Source: Neobacillus notoginsengisoli
Lineage (GTDB): Bacteria; Bacillota; Bacilli; Bacillales; Cytobacillaceae
Length of the DNA stretch: 64,000 nt
Assembly (NCBI RefSeq): GCF_003515685.1
Contig: NZ_QWEG01000013.1
Span: forward strand, 58,174-122,173
Direction of reading: 5' to 3'
Shown here: piece after piece, positions 1 through 8,295 of the stretch
Layout: the number at the start of each line of letters is the position of its first letter
Numbering within the stretch: the stretch's first letter is position 1
Notes under the pieces: model-generated
The model's input: the letters and a program-made list of their open reading frames with translations, nothing else
Database searches by the model: none
What the model was told of the DNA's origin: nothing
Made by a program: the position numbers and the translations under genes

Positions 1-362
1 GAATCCACAGTCAGCACACCGAAAATGACAGGCACCCCCGTGGACAGAGCTGTATTTGCAACGCCTTTGGCTGCTTCATTGCAGACGTAATCAAAATGGG
101 GAGTGGAACCTCTAATGACAGCACCAAGCGTAATAACAGCATCATATTGATTCGATTTGGCAAGCTTTTGGGCAATCAGAGGGATTTCAAAAGCCCCCGG
201 GACCCAGGCGATATCAACATCGGCCGGTTCAACTCCATGCCGTTTAAGGGCGTCAAGCGCCCCTCCCACTAATTTATCGGTAATAAATTCATTAAACCTT
301 CCAGCAACAATGCCGATCTTCAATCCCGAGCCTATAAGATTTCCTTCAAAAACTTTATTCAT
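1..362 (-). CDS. ribH: 6,7-dimethyl-8-ribityllumazine synthase (partial, runs off left edge)
   Basis: Lumazine synthase condenses 5-amino-6-ribitylaminouracil with 3,4-dihydroxy-2-butanone 4-phosphate, the penultimate step of riboflavin synthesis. Reading leftwards from ATG at 362 the protein begins [19 protein letters not shown] and contains [17 protein letters not shown] and [14 protein letters not shown], all family hallmarks around the substrate and phosphate sites. A GGAGG site lies 7-8 bases upstream of the ATG (370-375). About 120 of the usual ~155 codons are inside the window. It is the last visible gene of the rib operon, 41 bp after ribB. Confidence 0.95.
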   Translation of the reverse strand, partial: MNKVFEGNLIGSGLKIGIVAGRFNEFITDKLVGGALDALKRHGVEPADVDIAWVPGAFEIPLIAQKLAKSNQYDAVITLGAVIRGSTPHFDYVCNEAAKGVANTALSTGVPVIFGVLTVD

Positions 363-403
363 GATCCATTCCTCCAACTATAGTTTTACACCTTTTGCAG
401 CAA

Positions 404-1027
404 TTACCCTCTTGCTCTCAGATGTTCCTCATTTTTAATATACGAAATTAAATCTTCTATCGTAATCATCTTCAGGCCGAAGCGTCGGGCAACCTCCCTC
501 AATTCAGGAACCCTTGCCATCGTGCCATCTTCGTTCATAATCTCACAAATGACGCCTGCCGGCTTGGCTCCGCATAGTTTTGCCAAATCCACAGCCGCCT
601 CTGTGTGGCCGGGCCGCTCAACCACTCCTCCACTTTTTGCAACAAGGGGGAAAATGTGGCCGGGCCTTTTAAAATCGTCAGGCCGCGCTCCGGAATCGAG
701 AATGCTCAAAATCGTTGCTGACCGTTCAAACGCTGAAATTCCCGTTGTGGTGAATTTATGGTCGACACTTACCGTAAAAGCAGTCCCATGGGTATCCGTA
801 TTATCCAAAACCATCGGATGAAAATCCAATTTTTCCGCCAGTTTTTCCTCAAGTGGAACACAAATCAGCCCTCTTCCGTGCGTCGCCATAAAGTTGATGA
901 CCTCGGGAGTGGCCTTTTCCGCCAGAGCGACAAAGTCCCCTTCATTTTCCCGTCCTTCATCGTCACAGACGATAATGACTTTTCCCGCCTTTAAGTCTTG
1001 AAAAGCCTCTTCAATTCCGCTAAACAT
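404..1027 (-). CDS. ribB: 3,4-dihydroxy-2-butanone 4-phosphate synthase, stand-alone (no GTP cyclohydrolase II domain)
   Basis: Converts ribulose 5-phosphate to 3,4-dihydroxy-2-butanone 4-phosphate for riboflavin synthesis. The 207 residues cover the whole RibB domain: the acidic [12 protein letters not shown] motif at residues 21-32, [11 protein letters not shown] near 49, [12 protein letters not shown] near 78, and RPGHIFPL and [11 protein letters not shown] further on. In most Bacillus species this domain is fused to GTP cyclohydrolase II in a ~400-residue RibBA (known of the family). Here translation stops just after the RibB domain, at EEHLRARG, and only ~40 bp separate it from ribH, so the RibA half is absent from this locus. 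It follows ribE by 12 bp in the FMN-riboswitch operon. Confidence 0.95.
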   Translation of the reverse strand: MFSGIEEAFQDLKAGKVIIVCDDEGRENEGDFVALAEKATPEVINFMATHGRGLICVPLEEKLAEKLDFHPMVLDNTDTHGTAFTVSVDHKFTTTGISAFERSATILSILDSGARPDDFKRPGHIFPLVAKSGGVVERPGHTEAAVDLAKLCGAKPAGVICEIMNEDGTMARVPELREVARRFGLKMITIEDLISYIKNEEHLRARG

Positions 1028-1039
1028 GGTGCTCCCTCC

Positions 1040-1696
1040 TTAAATGAATCCTTTATCTTGTAAAAATTGGGTTGTGATGGATGATTTTGTTTCCGTTTTC
1101 TTGTTGCTGTCTGGATTCAGGAATTGGCGCACATATTTTCCAAGCATGTCGCACTCAATATTAACGGTATCCCCTCTGCCTTTCATTGAGAGGATTGTTT
1201 CTGAAAGAGTATGGGGAATGAGGGATACTTTGAATGAGCTTGGTGACACCTCAAATACAGTCAGGCTTGTCCCATCAATCGCCACAGACCCTTTAAAAAT
1301 AATACATTCCAGGATGCTGCTGCTTGCTTCAACTTCATAATAAACCGCATTGTCCAGCCGCTCTTTTCCAATAATCATTCCAGTCCCATCGATATGGCCG
1401 CTTACAAAATGGCCCCCGAATCTCCCACCTGCCGCCATCGCCCTTTCCAGGTTCACTTTTGAACCCTTCTTCAAATCGCGAAGGTCTGTTGCTTTCACAG
1501 TTTCAGGCATGACATCAACCGTAAAGCGGTTTTTGGTGAATGAAGTTACCGTCAGGCAGACCCCGTTAACGGAAATACTGTCACCGAGTTTGACATCCTC
1601 CAATACTTTATTCGCATCAATCGTAAGGACAATTGAAATGTTTGTTGATGCTATAGCTGAGACAGTCCCAATTTCTTCTATGATTCCTGTAAACAT
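1040..1696 (-). CDS. ribE: riboflavin synthase alpha chain
   Basis: Dismutates two 6,7-dimethyl-8-ribityllumazine molecules to riboflavin plus 5-amino-6-ribitylaminouracil. The 218 residues show the expected duplicated lumazine-binding fold: MFTGIIEEIG at the N-terminus with GVCLTV near residue 45, then GGHFVSGHIDGTG and IDGTSLTV in the second repeat. Length is normal for the family. A clear AAGGAG site sits before the ATG. It is the first gene after the riboswitch terminator. Usually ribD (deaminase/reductase) sits between riboswitch and ribE in Bacillus, but only about 70 bp are available here. Confidence 0.95.
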   Translation of the reverse strand: MFTGIIEEIGTVSAIASTNISIVLTIDANKVLEDVKLGDSISVNGVCLTVTSFTKNRFTVDVMPETVKATDLRDLKKGSKVNLERAMAAGGRFGGHFVSGHIDGTGMIIGKERLDNAVYYEVEASSSILECIIFKGSVAIDGTSLTVFEVSPSSFKVSLIPHTLSETILSMKGRGDTVNIECDMLGKYVRQFLNPDSNKKTETKSSITTQFLQDKGFI

Positions 1697-1763
1697 TGCA
1701 GTCTCCTTTATCGTGGCTTATCCAATCTAAGGATATCCCAAAGGGGTTATGGTCCATGCAAAA

Positions 1764-1795
1764 AGCCCCAAAGATAAGCTCTTTGGGGCTAAAAA
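1764..1795 (-). terminator. riboswitch-controlled terminator of rib leader
   Basis: On the minus strand AGCCCCAAAGAG and its complement CTTTGGGGCT form a strong stem followed by a T run, located between the FMN aptamer and ribE. This position is that of the classic transcription attenuator of FMN riboswitches: FMN binding would favour this hairpin and stop transcription. Confidence 0.85.
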
Positions 1796-1916
1796 AGCAT
1801 GCTCAAATAAAGGATTGGAAATCCAGGATGTATGCCGGCGCTTTTATCGCACCTTTCCACTTTACCCAAAAAAGGGCAAAAGGACATACTGATCCCATGT
1901 TCAAATCCTGCTGTTT

Positions 1917-2058
1917 CCTTCTCCCATCCAGACTATACTGTCGGCCCCGGAATTTCACCGGATCCACCGGGTGCCCAAATAGGCACTCGGGTCACGGGCT
2001 TGGAGGCTGCTGCCTCATCACCGCCGGTAGGGAATTTCACCCTGCCCCGAAGGAATAT
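1917..2058 (-). ncRNA. FMN riboswitch (RFN element)
   Basis: The minus strand carries the RFN consensus blocks in order: CTTCGGGGCAGGGTGAAAT, CCCTACCGGCGGTGAT, AGCCCGTGA, GGTGAAATTCC and GCCGACAGT followed by GTCTGGATGGGAGAAG. These match the conserved junction and peripheral loops of the FMN aptamer. It precedes ribE-ribB-ribH and the attenuator hairpin at 1764-1795, so it should turn off the operon when FMN is abundant. Confidence 0.97.
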
Positions 2059-2064
2059 TCGATT

Positions 2065-2095
2065 AGAATAGTTAAAGTATACTCTCTTCCGTCAA
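2065..2095 (-). promoter_or_regulatory. candidate rib promoter
   Basis: Minus-strand TTGACG (2095-2090) and TATTCT (2070-2065), separated by 19 bp, would start RNA right at the 5' edge of the riboswitch. The spacing is slightly long, so this is a tentative call. Confidence 0.5.
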
Positions 2096-2152
2096 AAAAA
2101 GATAGAAATTGCTTCCGCCATGACGATCATATTAAAAGTTTGCCTGTACCAT

Positions 2153-3865
2153 CTACAGATTATAAAAATCGCTCATATCATAGTCGGAATATGGGTTGTA
2201 ATGAAGCCAGCCTGTAAAAGCATGATTATCAACTTTCAAATAGTCTTTTGCAAAATGAATGAATTCAATTGTCGCGAGCTTTTTGCCCGAATATGTCTTT
2301 AGGTAGTCTGAAAGGAATGCCAGGGCCGTTTCGTCACCATACGGCTTTATCAGCTCCCATAGGAGGATAGCCGGCTTTGCCTGTACATGTCCAACAATCC
2401 CGCCAAAGCTCCCCACATATTGATCCGCGGGCATATTTGATTTGACTTCTTCCCGCATGATACTAAATTCATTGAACTTTTTGGCAAAAGCAAAACTCTC
2501 CTCTTCGCTCTTCTTTTTCCCAACTAGAAAGAAAAGCGATGCGGCCAGTTCGGACAGCCCATCATTCAGCCATAGATCCGTATGGCGTTCAAAATGAACA
2601 TTCCCATAAAACCATTGCTGGGCAATTTGATGGACAAGTAAATGCTCCTGACTTTCATTGGTTTCAAAATAAGAAAACTTGTCTTCTACAATGGTTCCCG
2701 GCTGGAGGATTACGCCCGGGTAGTTTCCTTGCCGGGTCTCTGTCAAAACGATATCGAGCTGTTGTTGGGGATAACCGCCCAGCTTCTTCTCAAAAAAAGC
2801 AACAGCTTCCTTTGCTGTTTTTAAGGCTTCAGCCGCCTGGGCTTTCTGTTTCGCAGTTGCAAATATCCTGATTTCTGTTTCACCGGCCTGTGCTTTTATC
2901 ATTTGATGCCGATTCAAGATCATCACAAACATTTCTTTCAGGTTTTTGCCAGCTACTGTGTCGGAGGAAGATTGGCTGTCCGGTTCCGTCCCCGAGGTAA
3001 CTACCTGCATCTTTCCGGGCAAATTGTAGGAGAAAGTAATATCCGATGGAAAACTTGAGTACGTATCCTTTCCGATTGCAAGCGGATGTAACAGCCATTC
3101 CCTTTCATAACCCGGAAGGATTGGATGCCATTGCAACAAGTTGTATTCATCATTTTCAATCAGGTTCCCAGGCAAGGAAAAGGTATAGGTGATGGCCAAT
3201 TTTCCAGACTTTCCAGTTGAAAGGGCCAGCTTCAACGGCACCTTTAGCTGCACCCCTTGAAGGTCATAAGGCAATTCTTCCCCGTTAAAGGTCACCTTTT
3301 CAATGGCTGTCTCACCTTCGCCTATTTCTTGGAGGCATTTATCAACCGCAAACGTGACAATTTTTCGCCGGCATTGATCCCTGGCAAGATCGCCAAACTG
3401 GTTCGGGAAAAAGTAGACCGAAAGATTATTCCAATTTGTCTCTGAAGTATTGGTTACATCGATCTCGGCTGATGCGGCAAATTGATTTTCCCCTTTCACC
3501 TCGAGAGCGAGCTTGTAACTGGCTTTCGCACCTTCATTCATGACCTCGGGTTCAAATTCAGCTGAAAGGCCTGCGGCAGGCAGCTGCCCGCTTGGAGTCT
3601 TTTCACTTGTACTGCCATTTCCGTTTCCAGGCATCTTATCAGCCCCCGACCCGGCGGTTTCAGTCACGATGGAGTGGTTCTCTCGTTTAGCAAAATAAAC
3701 GGCAATGCCAATGATGAATAAGGCCAGTACGGAGACAGTGAGTGTAAATTTTCGCCAGCGGGGCTTTTTCTTGTGATCTTTTTCATCCGAATATGTAAAT
3801 TGCTTTGGTTTCTCTTGCTGCTCAAGCATTTCGTAATTCCGGTTTACGAATTCAAATTTATGCAT
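2153..3865 (-). CDS. membrane-anchored M1-family-like peptidase with degenerate active site
   Basis: A 570-residue protein with a short basic cytoplasmic N-terminus, one membrane segment (about residues 40-60), and a large extracellular part with the layout of M1/gluzincin aminopeptidases. The region that should hold HEXXH-X18-E reads HQIAQQWFYG from H412, followed by WLNDGLSE. E413 is replaced by Q, the second zinc histidine (416) by Q, and the third zinc ligand, expected exactly at 435, by D. Of the catalytic and zinc residues only H412 remains, so I infer a pseudo-enzyme or binding protein rather than an active peptidase. Its start is ATG behind a G-rich site. It is upstream of the rib promoter and transcribed in the same direction. 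Confidence 0.7.
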   Translation of the reverse strand: MHKFEFVNRNYEMLEQQEKPKQFTYSDEKDHKKKPRWRKFTLTVSVLALFIIGIAVYFAKRENHSIVTETAGSGADKMPGNGNGSTSEKTPSGQLPAAGLSAEFEPEVMNEGAKASYKLALEVKGENQFAASAEIDVTNTSETNWNNLSVYFFPNQFGDLARDQCRRKIVTFAVDKCLQEIGEGETAIEKVTFNGEELPYDLQGVQLKVPLKLALSTGKSGKLAITYTFSLPGNLIENDEYNLLQWHPILPGYEREWLLHPLAIGKDTYSSFPSDITFSYNLPGKMQVVTSGTEPDSQSSSDTVAGKNLKEMFVMILNRHQMIKAQAGETEIRIFATAKQKAQAAEALKTAKEAVAFFEKKLGGYPQQQLDIVLTETRQGNYPGVILQPGTIVEDKFSYFETNESQEHLLVHQIAQQWFYGNVHFERHTDLWLNDGLSELAASLFFLVGKKKSEEESFAFAKKFNEFSIMREEVKSNMPADQYVGSFGGIVGHVQAKPAILLWELIKPYGDETALAFLSDYLKTYSGKKLATIEFIHFAKDYLKVDNHAFTGWLHYNPYSDYDMSDFYNL

Positions 3866-3941
3866 CTCGACCCCCCCGTCTGAATATTCCGCCTTTAAAA
3901 GTAGACGATTTTTCCGAGCAGGAAGTTACAAGGCGGGCAAA

Positions 3942-3970
3942 CAAAAAAGGGCTCTAGGCCCTTTTCTTAA
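3942..3970 (-). terminator. terminator after the L,D-transpeptidase gene
   Basis: Minus-strand AAAGGGCC-TAGA-GCCCTTTTTT forms a short stem with a T run, just past the stop codon at 3977. Confidence 0.75.
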
Positions 3971-3976
3971 ATAAAA

Positions 3977-4726
3977 TCATTTTAACCCGAGCGCTTTTTT
4001 CGTCGTCGGTCCAACAACTCCATCGGCCTTCAGCTTTTTCGCTTTCTGGAACTTTTTTACGGCCGCCTCTGTGCCTGGCCCAAAGACCCCATCAATTCCG
4101 TTCGTGCTATAGCCTTTGCTCGTTAAAACTCGCTGAAGTTCTTTGACCGCCGGCCCTTTGCTTCCTTTTTTGAGGATGGTTGATGTCGTCGGAACGGACG
4201 CGGCCGGAACCGCAGATCCGGTCACTTTATATCCGTTTGCTGCCGCTATGGCATTAAATGAATTTTTGGAAGATGTAATAATGACTGGCGTATTTACTTC
4301 AACCTGGGAATACAGCCACTGGACATCGTTATTGTACATCCGGATGCATCCCCCGCTCACATACCCGCCAATCGATTTCGAATTGTTGTTTCCGTGGATG
4401 GCATAGGTTGTTCCCCATGTACCGTTGGCGTTCAAACCGAGCCACCTGTTCCCTAGCGGATTTTTCGGGCTGCCTCCCGGAATCTTATCTTTGTAGTAAG
4501 GGCGGTTGACGATTTTATTGACAATCTTGAATTTTCCCTCCGGTGTGTAGGATGCCTTCCGTCCTGTCCCTACCTTAAAAACTTTTACTAGCTTGCTGTT
4601 ATTATAATAAGCCAGCTGGTTTGTTGACTTATTAATAATAATGAATTCCCCGCTGGCAGCCATGGCTGGCGCCTCAAACAACACCATGGAAACAAACAGC
4701 AACAAGCAAATAAACAGCTTTCTCAA
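3977..4726 (-). CDS. secreted L,D-transpeptidase with peptidoglycan-binding domain
   Basis: Forms 3-3 cross-links in peptidoglycan or attaches/exchanges its stem peptides. A signal peptide (residues 1-24, cut near AMA-A) is followed by a YkuD catalytic domain with IHGNNNS (H111) and SGGCIRM (catalytic C127), then a Pro/Thr-rich linker and a C-terminal PG_binding_1 domain (about 185-249: GSKGPAVKELQ, GIDGVFGPGTEAAVKKFQ). All key residues are present. The start is TTG, supported by a GGGGGAACGGGAA site directly upstream. In spore formers such enzymes often act in the cortex or in the stationary-phase wall; the sequence does not say which. Confidence 0.9.
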   Translation of the reverse strand: MRKLFICLLLFVSMVLFEAPAMAASGEFIIINKSTNQLAYYNNSKLVKVFKVGTGRKASYTPEGKFKIVNKIVNRPYYKDKIPGGSPKNPLGNRWLGLNANGTWGTTYAIHGNNNSKSIGGYVSGGCIRMYNNDVQWLYSQVEVNTPVIITSSKNSFNAIAAANGYKVTGSAVPAASVPTTSTILKKGSKGPAVKELQRVLTSKGYSTNGIDGVFGPGTEAAVKKFQKAKKLKADGVVGPTTKKALGLK

Positions 4727-4937
4727 TTCCCGTTCCCCCTTTTACTCAAGCATTCTTTTTCTCGCGAATGCCGCAGATTGTTTCCTGCACTTTCTGTCTT
4801 TTGTGTCTTCGCCTTAATAGACTAATCATTACAATAATAGTTACATATATTTCACTTGTGTGGTAAATATTTCAATCTCTTTTTTGCGACAAAATTCTGA
4901 CAATTTGTCTTTTCGGGAGAGACTATGTCAAAAAAAA

Positions 4938-4982
4938 AACAAAAAAAAACACCCTGACACAGTTTACCTGTATCAGGGTGCA
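4938..4982 (-). terminator. terminator of the POT transporter gene
   Basis: Minus-strand CACCCTGATACAG and CTGTGTCAGGGTG pair around a GTAAA loop, followed by a run of nine T. Confidence 0.9.
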
Positions 4983-4995
4983 TTTTTTATTTATA

Positions 4996-6486
4996 TTAAC
5001 GAATGCCTTTCATAAACCCTTCAATCTTAGGAGCGATCATAAAGAGGATAATACTTAGAACAATCGAAGCTCCTCCGATGATGCCGAAATAGAACATCTC
5101 ATTTTCGACAGAATAGAACTGGACGATCTGTGCATTGATTGCCTGTGCAGCAGCACTGGATAAGAACCAAAGGCTCATTGTCTGCGCGGAGAAAGCAGCC
5201 GGCGCAAGTTTAGTTGTAGCCGAGAGGCCGACTGGCGACAGGCAAAGCTCACCAAGCACACAAATCAGGTAGCTAAGGGCAAGCCAAAGCGGGTTGACCA
5301 AGGATTCTGAACCGCCGAAGTAAGCTGGAAGCAAGATGACCAGGAAGGACAATCCGGCAAAAAGAAGTGCCAGCGAGAACTTTTGCGGGATGGACGGCTG
5401 GCGTTGGCCAAGCCTGACCCACATCCACGCAAACACAGGTGCAAGCGTGATGATGAATAATGGGTTCAATGACTGGAACCAGGCCGGTGAAATTTCAAAT
5501 CCGGCAAAATTCAATTGTGTCCTTGTGTCCGCATAGCTCGCAAGAATCGTCGCCCCTTGTTCCTGGATCGCCCAGAACATGACGGATGCGATGAACAGCG
5601 GGATGTAGGCAATCAAGCGGGACCGTTCAACATCATTTGTTTTCGGGCTCCTGTACATGACGACAAAATAAGCTGTTGGAATCAAAATACCCAAAATTCC
5701 AACAAGATTAATAAAGCTTTTGAACGTAAGCAATCCTGCAGGAATGGCTGCTGCAATCAATCCGCCAATCACCAAGACAGCCAGACCGAGAAGCATAACA
5801 GTTTTTTTCTTTTCAGCCGGGCTCAATGGATTTGGAACATTAGTACCCGCGAGACCAAGGTTCTTCTTTTTTGTCATAACGAACATAAGTAGTCCAAAGA
5901 ACATACCGACAGCGGCAATTCCAAAGCCTAGATGGAAGCTTGTTTTCATGACTTTTCCGACAATTAGCGGCGAAATGAATGCTCCAAGGTTGATCCCCAT
6001 GTAGAAAATACTGAAACCAGCATCACGGCGATTGTCAGTTTCACTGTATATTTCCCCTACCACAGAGGAAACGTTCGGCTTCAGCAAGCCTGTACCAATG
6101 ACAATCAGAATCATGGACATAAAGAAGAATGCAACATTGCCCGGAATGGCAAGCGCAATATGCCCAAGCATGATCAAAATACCGCCGTAGAAAACGGCTT
6201 TTGATGTACCAAAAACTCTGTCCGCAAGCCAGCCACCAATAATCCCAGACATATAAACAAGGGATCCGTAAATGGACATGATGGCGAGTGCAGTTGTCTT
6301 GTCAAGGCCTAGTCCGCCTTTTGACACTTCATAATACATATAGAAAACAAGGATCGCTCTCATCCCATAATATGAGAATCGTTCCCAGAATTCTGTGAAG
6401 AATAAAGTGAATAGTCCTTTTGGATGTCCGAAGAATCCAGTTTGGGGCACACTATCCACAATTTTCTGCCTATTATAGTTTGACAT
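4996..6486 (-). CDS. POT/PTR family proton-dependent oligopeptide transporter
   Basis: Imports di- and tripeptides with protons across the cell membrane. The 496 residues contain the POT signature ExxERFxYYG (EFWERFSYYGMRA near residue 32), then WLADRVFGTSKAVFYGG and GTGLLKPNVSSVVGEIY, and about 14 hydrophobic segments. Length and motifs match bacterial DtpT/YclF transporters. The ATG has a GAGGAGG site. It stands alone, with its own promoter and a strong terminator. Peptide specificity cannot be read from sequence. Confidence 0.93.
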   Translation of the reverse strand: MSNYNRQKIVDSVPQTGFFGHPKGLFTLFFTEFWERFSYYGMRAILVFYMYYEVSKGGLGLDKTTALAIMSIYGSLVYMSGIIGGWLADRVFGTSKAVFYGGILIMLGHIALAIPGNVAFFFMSMILIVIGTGLLKPNVSSVVGEIYSETDNRRDAGFSIFYMGINLGAFISPLIVGKVMKTSFHLGFGIAAVGMFFGLLMFVMTKKKNLGLAGTNVPNPLSPAEKKKTVMLLGLAVLVIGGLIAAAIPAGLLTFKSFINLVGILGILIPTAYFVVMYRSPKTNDVERSRLIAYIPLFIASVMFWAIQEQGATILASYADTRTQLNFAGFEISPAWFQSLNPLFIITLAPVFAWMWVRLGQRQPSIPQKFSLALLFAGLSFLVILLPAYFGGSESLVNPLWLALSYLICVLGELCLSPVGLSATTKLAPAAFSAQTMSLWFLSSAAAQAINAQIVQFYSVENEMFYFGIIGGASIVLSIILFMIAPKIEGFMKGIR

Positions 6487-6517
6487 GGTTTTTTTGCCTC
6501 CTCTATTATGTTATTCT

Positions 6518-6547
6518 ATAATACTTTCACGAGTATAATTTTGTCAA
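6518..6547 (-). promoter_or_regulatory. sigma-A promoter of the POT transporter
   Basis: Minus-strand TTGACA (6547-6542), 18-bp spacer, TATTAT (6523-6518), about 30 bp upstream of the start codon. Confidence 0.75.
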
Positions 6548-6718
6548 AAACTATTTTTGGAAATTAACTAAAAATATTGTAAATACGACATTCCATCGCA
6601 TTTACGCAAAAAAAATAAGTTTTTTTAAAATAATTTTTATTTTGGAAATGTTTTTTCTTCGCTGAATTTTTTGATAGCTCTATAGCTGTTTTTACATTCT
6701 CTTACCCTGTCTTTTGCC

Positions 6719-6751
6719 AAAAAAATCCCCTAGCCTAAGGCCAGGGGAGCC
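6719..6751 (-). terminator. terminator of the YtrA-like ABC operon
   Basis: Minus-strand CCCCTGGCC-TTA-GGCTAGGGG followed by ATTTTTTT; it lies about 120 bp beyond the last gene (stop at 6872). Between 6752 and 6871 I see nothing else. Confidence 0.8.
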
Positions 6752-6871
6752 ACTCCGACATGTTGCCCGGAATGATAGACTGGAACAGAGGAACCCTTTA
6801 CACGACCATTATCGCTACAAGGTTGTCTGTTCTGATTTTTCCATTCATATGAATAATAAACGTAAAACACC

Positions 6872-7555
6872 TTATTTCTCCACCTCTGTTATTCCAATCT
6901 GTCCCTCGGTCTGTACCTTTACTTGTTCAGGAACTTTAAGGTAGAGGATGGATTCTCCACCATGAATGGTGTGATTATTTCCCGCCTCTCGTGTGAACTG
7001 CCTCACCGGAAAGCTGTTGTTAAGGATGGCAAGTTCCACATTGACAAGGGTTGGCGCAACTTCAAGCTTGTTTCCATTCAGTTGATACGACATTCCTTTT
7101 GCTTTACTCGTAAAGTCGAGGCCATCAATGACAAGCTGTTCCCGATAGGAATAAATTTCGATTGCGTTTACAAGGCTTCTGTCCCGCTCAACGAGGATCT
7201 GAGGGCCGAAATCGCCTCCAAAATTAAACTCCAGAGTATCGGAAGTGAAATTCTCAAACCTTTCTTTTTTAACCAAATGCCGGTCATGAATCCCCTTCAG
7301 GTTCCCCGCATGCAGTTTTTGGTAATAGTCTTCCCATCCCCGGTCAACTTCGGTGCTAGACAGCCTTTCACCGGTGACTTTGTTCTCTTTAATCAGTGGT
7401 GAAACCACTGTCGCGACAATTAATACCCCAATATAGCCAATCAATAACCAGTGTGTCACTTTAGGGGTGCCGAATCTGATTTTGCCGGACTTAGCAAGCA
7501 GCTGGGAGGCTCCAATGACCATAAGAATTAACATCAAAACTGGAAAGATAGCCAT
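6872..7555 (-). CDS. membrane protein of unknown function in ABC operon
   Basis: A 227-residue protein with two N-terminal membrane segments (about residues 3-18 and 34-53) and an extracytoplasmic region rich in beta-prone sequence. I do not recognise a named family. Its ATG overlaps the stop of the permease gene upstream (TAATG arrangement) and has its own GAGG site, so it is the last gene of the four-gene ytr-type operon. A role as accessory subunit or sensor of the ABC transporter is an inference from position only. Confidence 0.75.
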   Translation of the reverse strand: MAIFPVLMLILMVIGASQLLAKSGKIRFGTPKVTHWLLIGYIGVLIVATVVSPLIKENKVTGERLSSTEVDRGWEDYYQKLHAGNLKGIHDRHLVKKERFENFTSDTLEFNFGGDFGPQILVERDRSLVNAIEIYSYREQLVIDGLDFTSKAKGMSYQLNGNKLEVAPTLVNVELAILNNSFPVRQFTREAGNNHTIHGGESILYLKVPEQVKVQTEGQIGITEVEK

Positions 7556-8295
7556 TATTGCCTCACCTCCCTGCGCCGGAGGATGGCTATTCCGGCTCCA
7601 AAAATCAAAGCAGATGTGCTGAGCGTTTTCAATGCAAAGAGGAGAACATTTTTTTCTCCCACAAAAAATTCGATTCCCTTAATGAAATATTCATTTGGCA
7701 CGATGCCGCCCAGGAACAGCATGCCAACAATGATGACAGGAATAAGGAAAATGAATACTTTGCTAATCGCCGTGATTGAGCTGAACAAAAAGCCAATCGA
7801 GCTGACCAAAAGGATATACAGGAAGGCCACAACAATCCCGAGCAGGATTTCTTCCATCCCGCTACGGATCGAGTAGACCGGTTGGCTTTTGAATAGATAG
7901 ATGATGACCTTTAGCAAGTATCCGGACAAAACGGCAGTCATGCTCCCAAGCAGGCCCGCAGTAGCGAGAAAAAGGATGTTTGACAGCCCGCTGCTCACCC
8001 TGTTTGTGACAAAAGTGAAATCCTGGAATCTGTTCACCTTTGTATTGACAGTGATCGCAGTGATGAAAGCCCAAAAGAAGGTGAACACGATGACCACATC
8101 TGCTGAAAAGTAATTCACATTAATGATCATTCCGCCTCCGCTCATTCCGGTTGAACCGACACCTGCAAGCGAAAACACGATTGCCAGCACCTGAATGCCC
8201 ACAAGAGCGCTAAAAGCATCGATATTGGCCCTTAGCTTATGAAAATATTGTTTTTTAACGACTTCAGCGAGATTCGTTTTCGTTAAAGACATCAT
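7555..8295 (-). CDS. ABC transporter permease-like membrane protein
   Basis: A 246-residue integral membrane protein with about six hydrophobic segments (near residues 31-50, 70-90, 108-130, 148-168, 178-198, 220-236), the layout of ABC-2-type permeases. The start overlaps the end of the ATPase gene by 32 bp and has a GGGGGG site inside that gene, so the two are translated together. It is probably the membrane partner of the 8264-9175 ATPase. The substrate is unknown; related ytr operons respond to cell-wall antibiotics (known of the family). Confidence 0.8.
   Translation of the reverse strand: MMSLTKTNLAEVVKKQYFHKLRANIDAFSALVGIQVLAIVFSLAGVGSTGMSGGGMIINVNYFSADVVIVFTFFWAFITAITVNTKVNRFQDFTFVTNRVSSGLSNILFLATAGLLGSMTAVLSGYLLKVIIYLFKSQPVYSIRSGMEEILLGIVVAFLYILLVSSIGFLFSSITAISKVFIFLIPVIIVGMLFLGGIVPNEYFIKGIEFFVGEKNVLLFALKTLSTSALIFGAGIAILRRREVRQ

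Noticed and set aside
157..438. Plus-strand ORF of 93 codons over ribH
   Set aside because: It is the complement of a clear lumazine synthase; composition and position show a shadow frame.
2076..2095. TTGACG and TATACT as the rib promoter
   Set aside because: Only 8 bp separate them; TATTCT at 19 bp is the better -10.
6548..6718. T-box or other leader before the POT transporter
   Set aside because: The promoter lies at 6518-6547, so the transcribed leader is too short; the stretch further upstream is only AT-rich.
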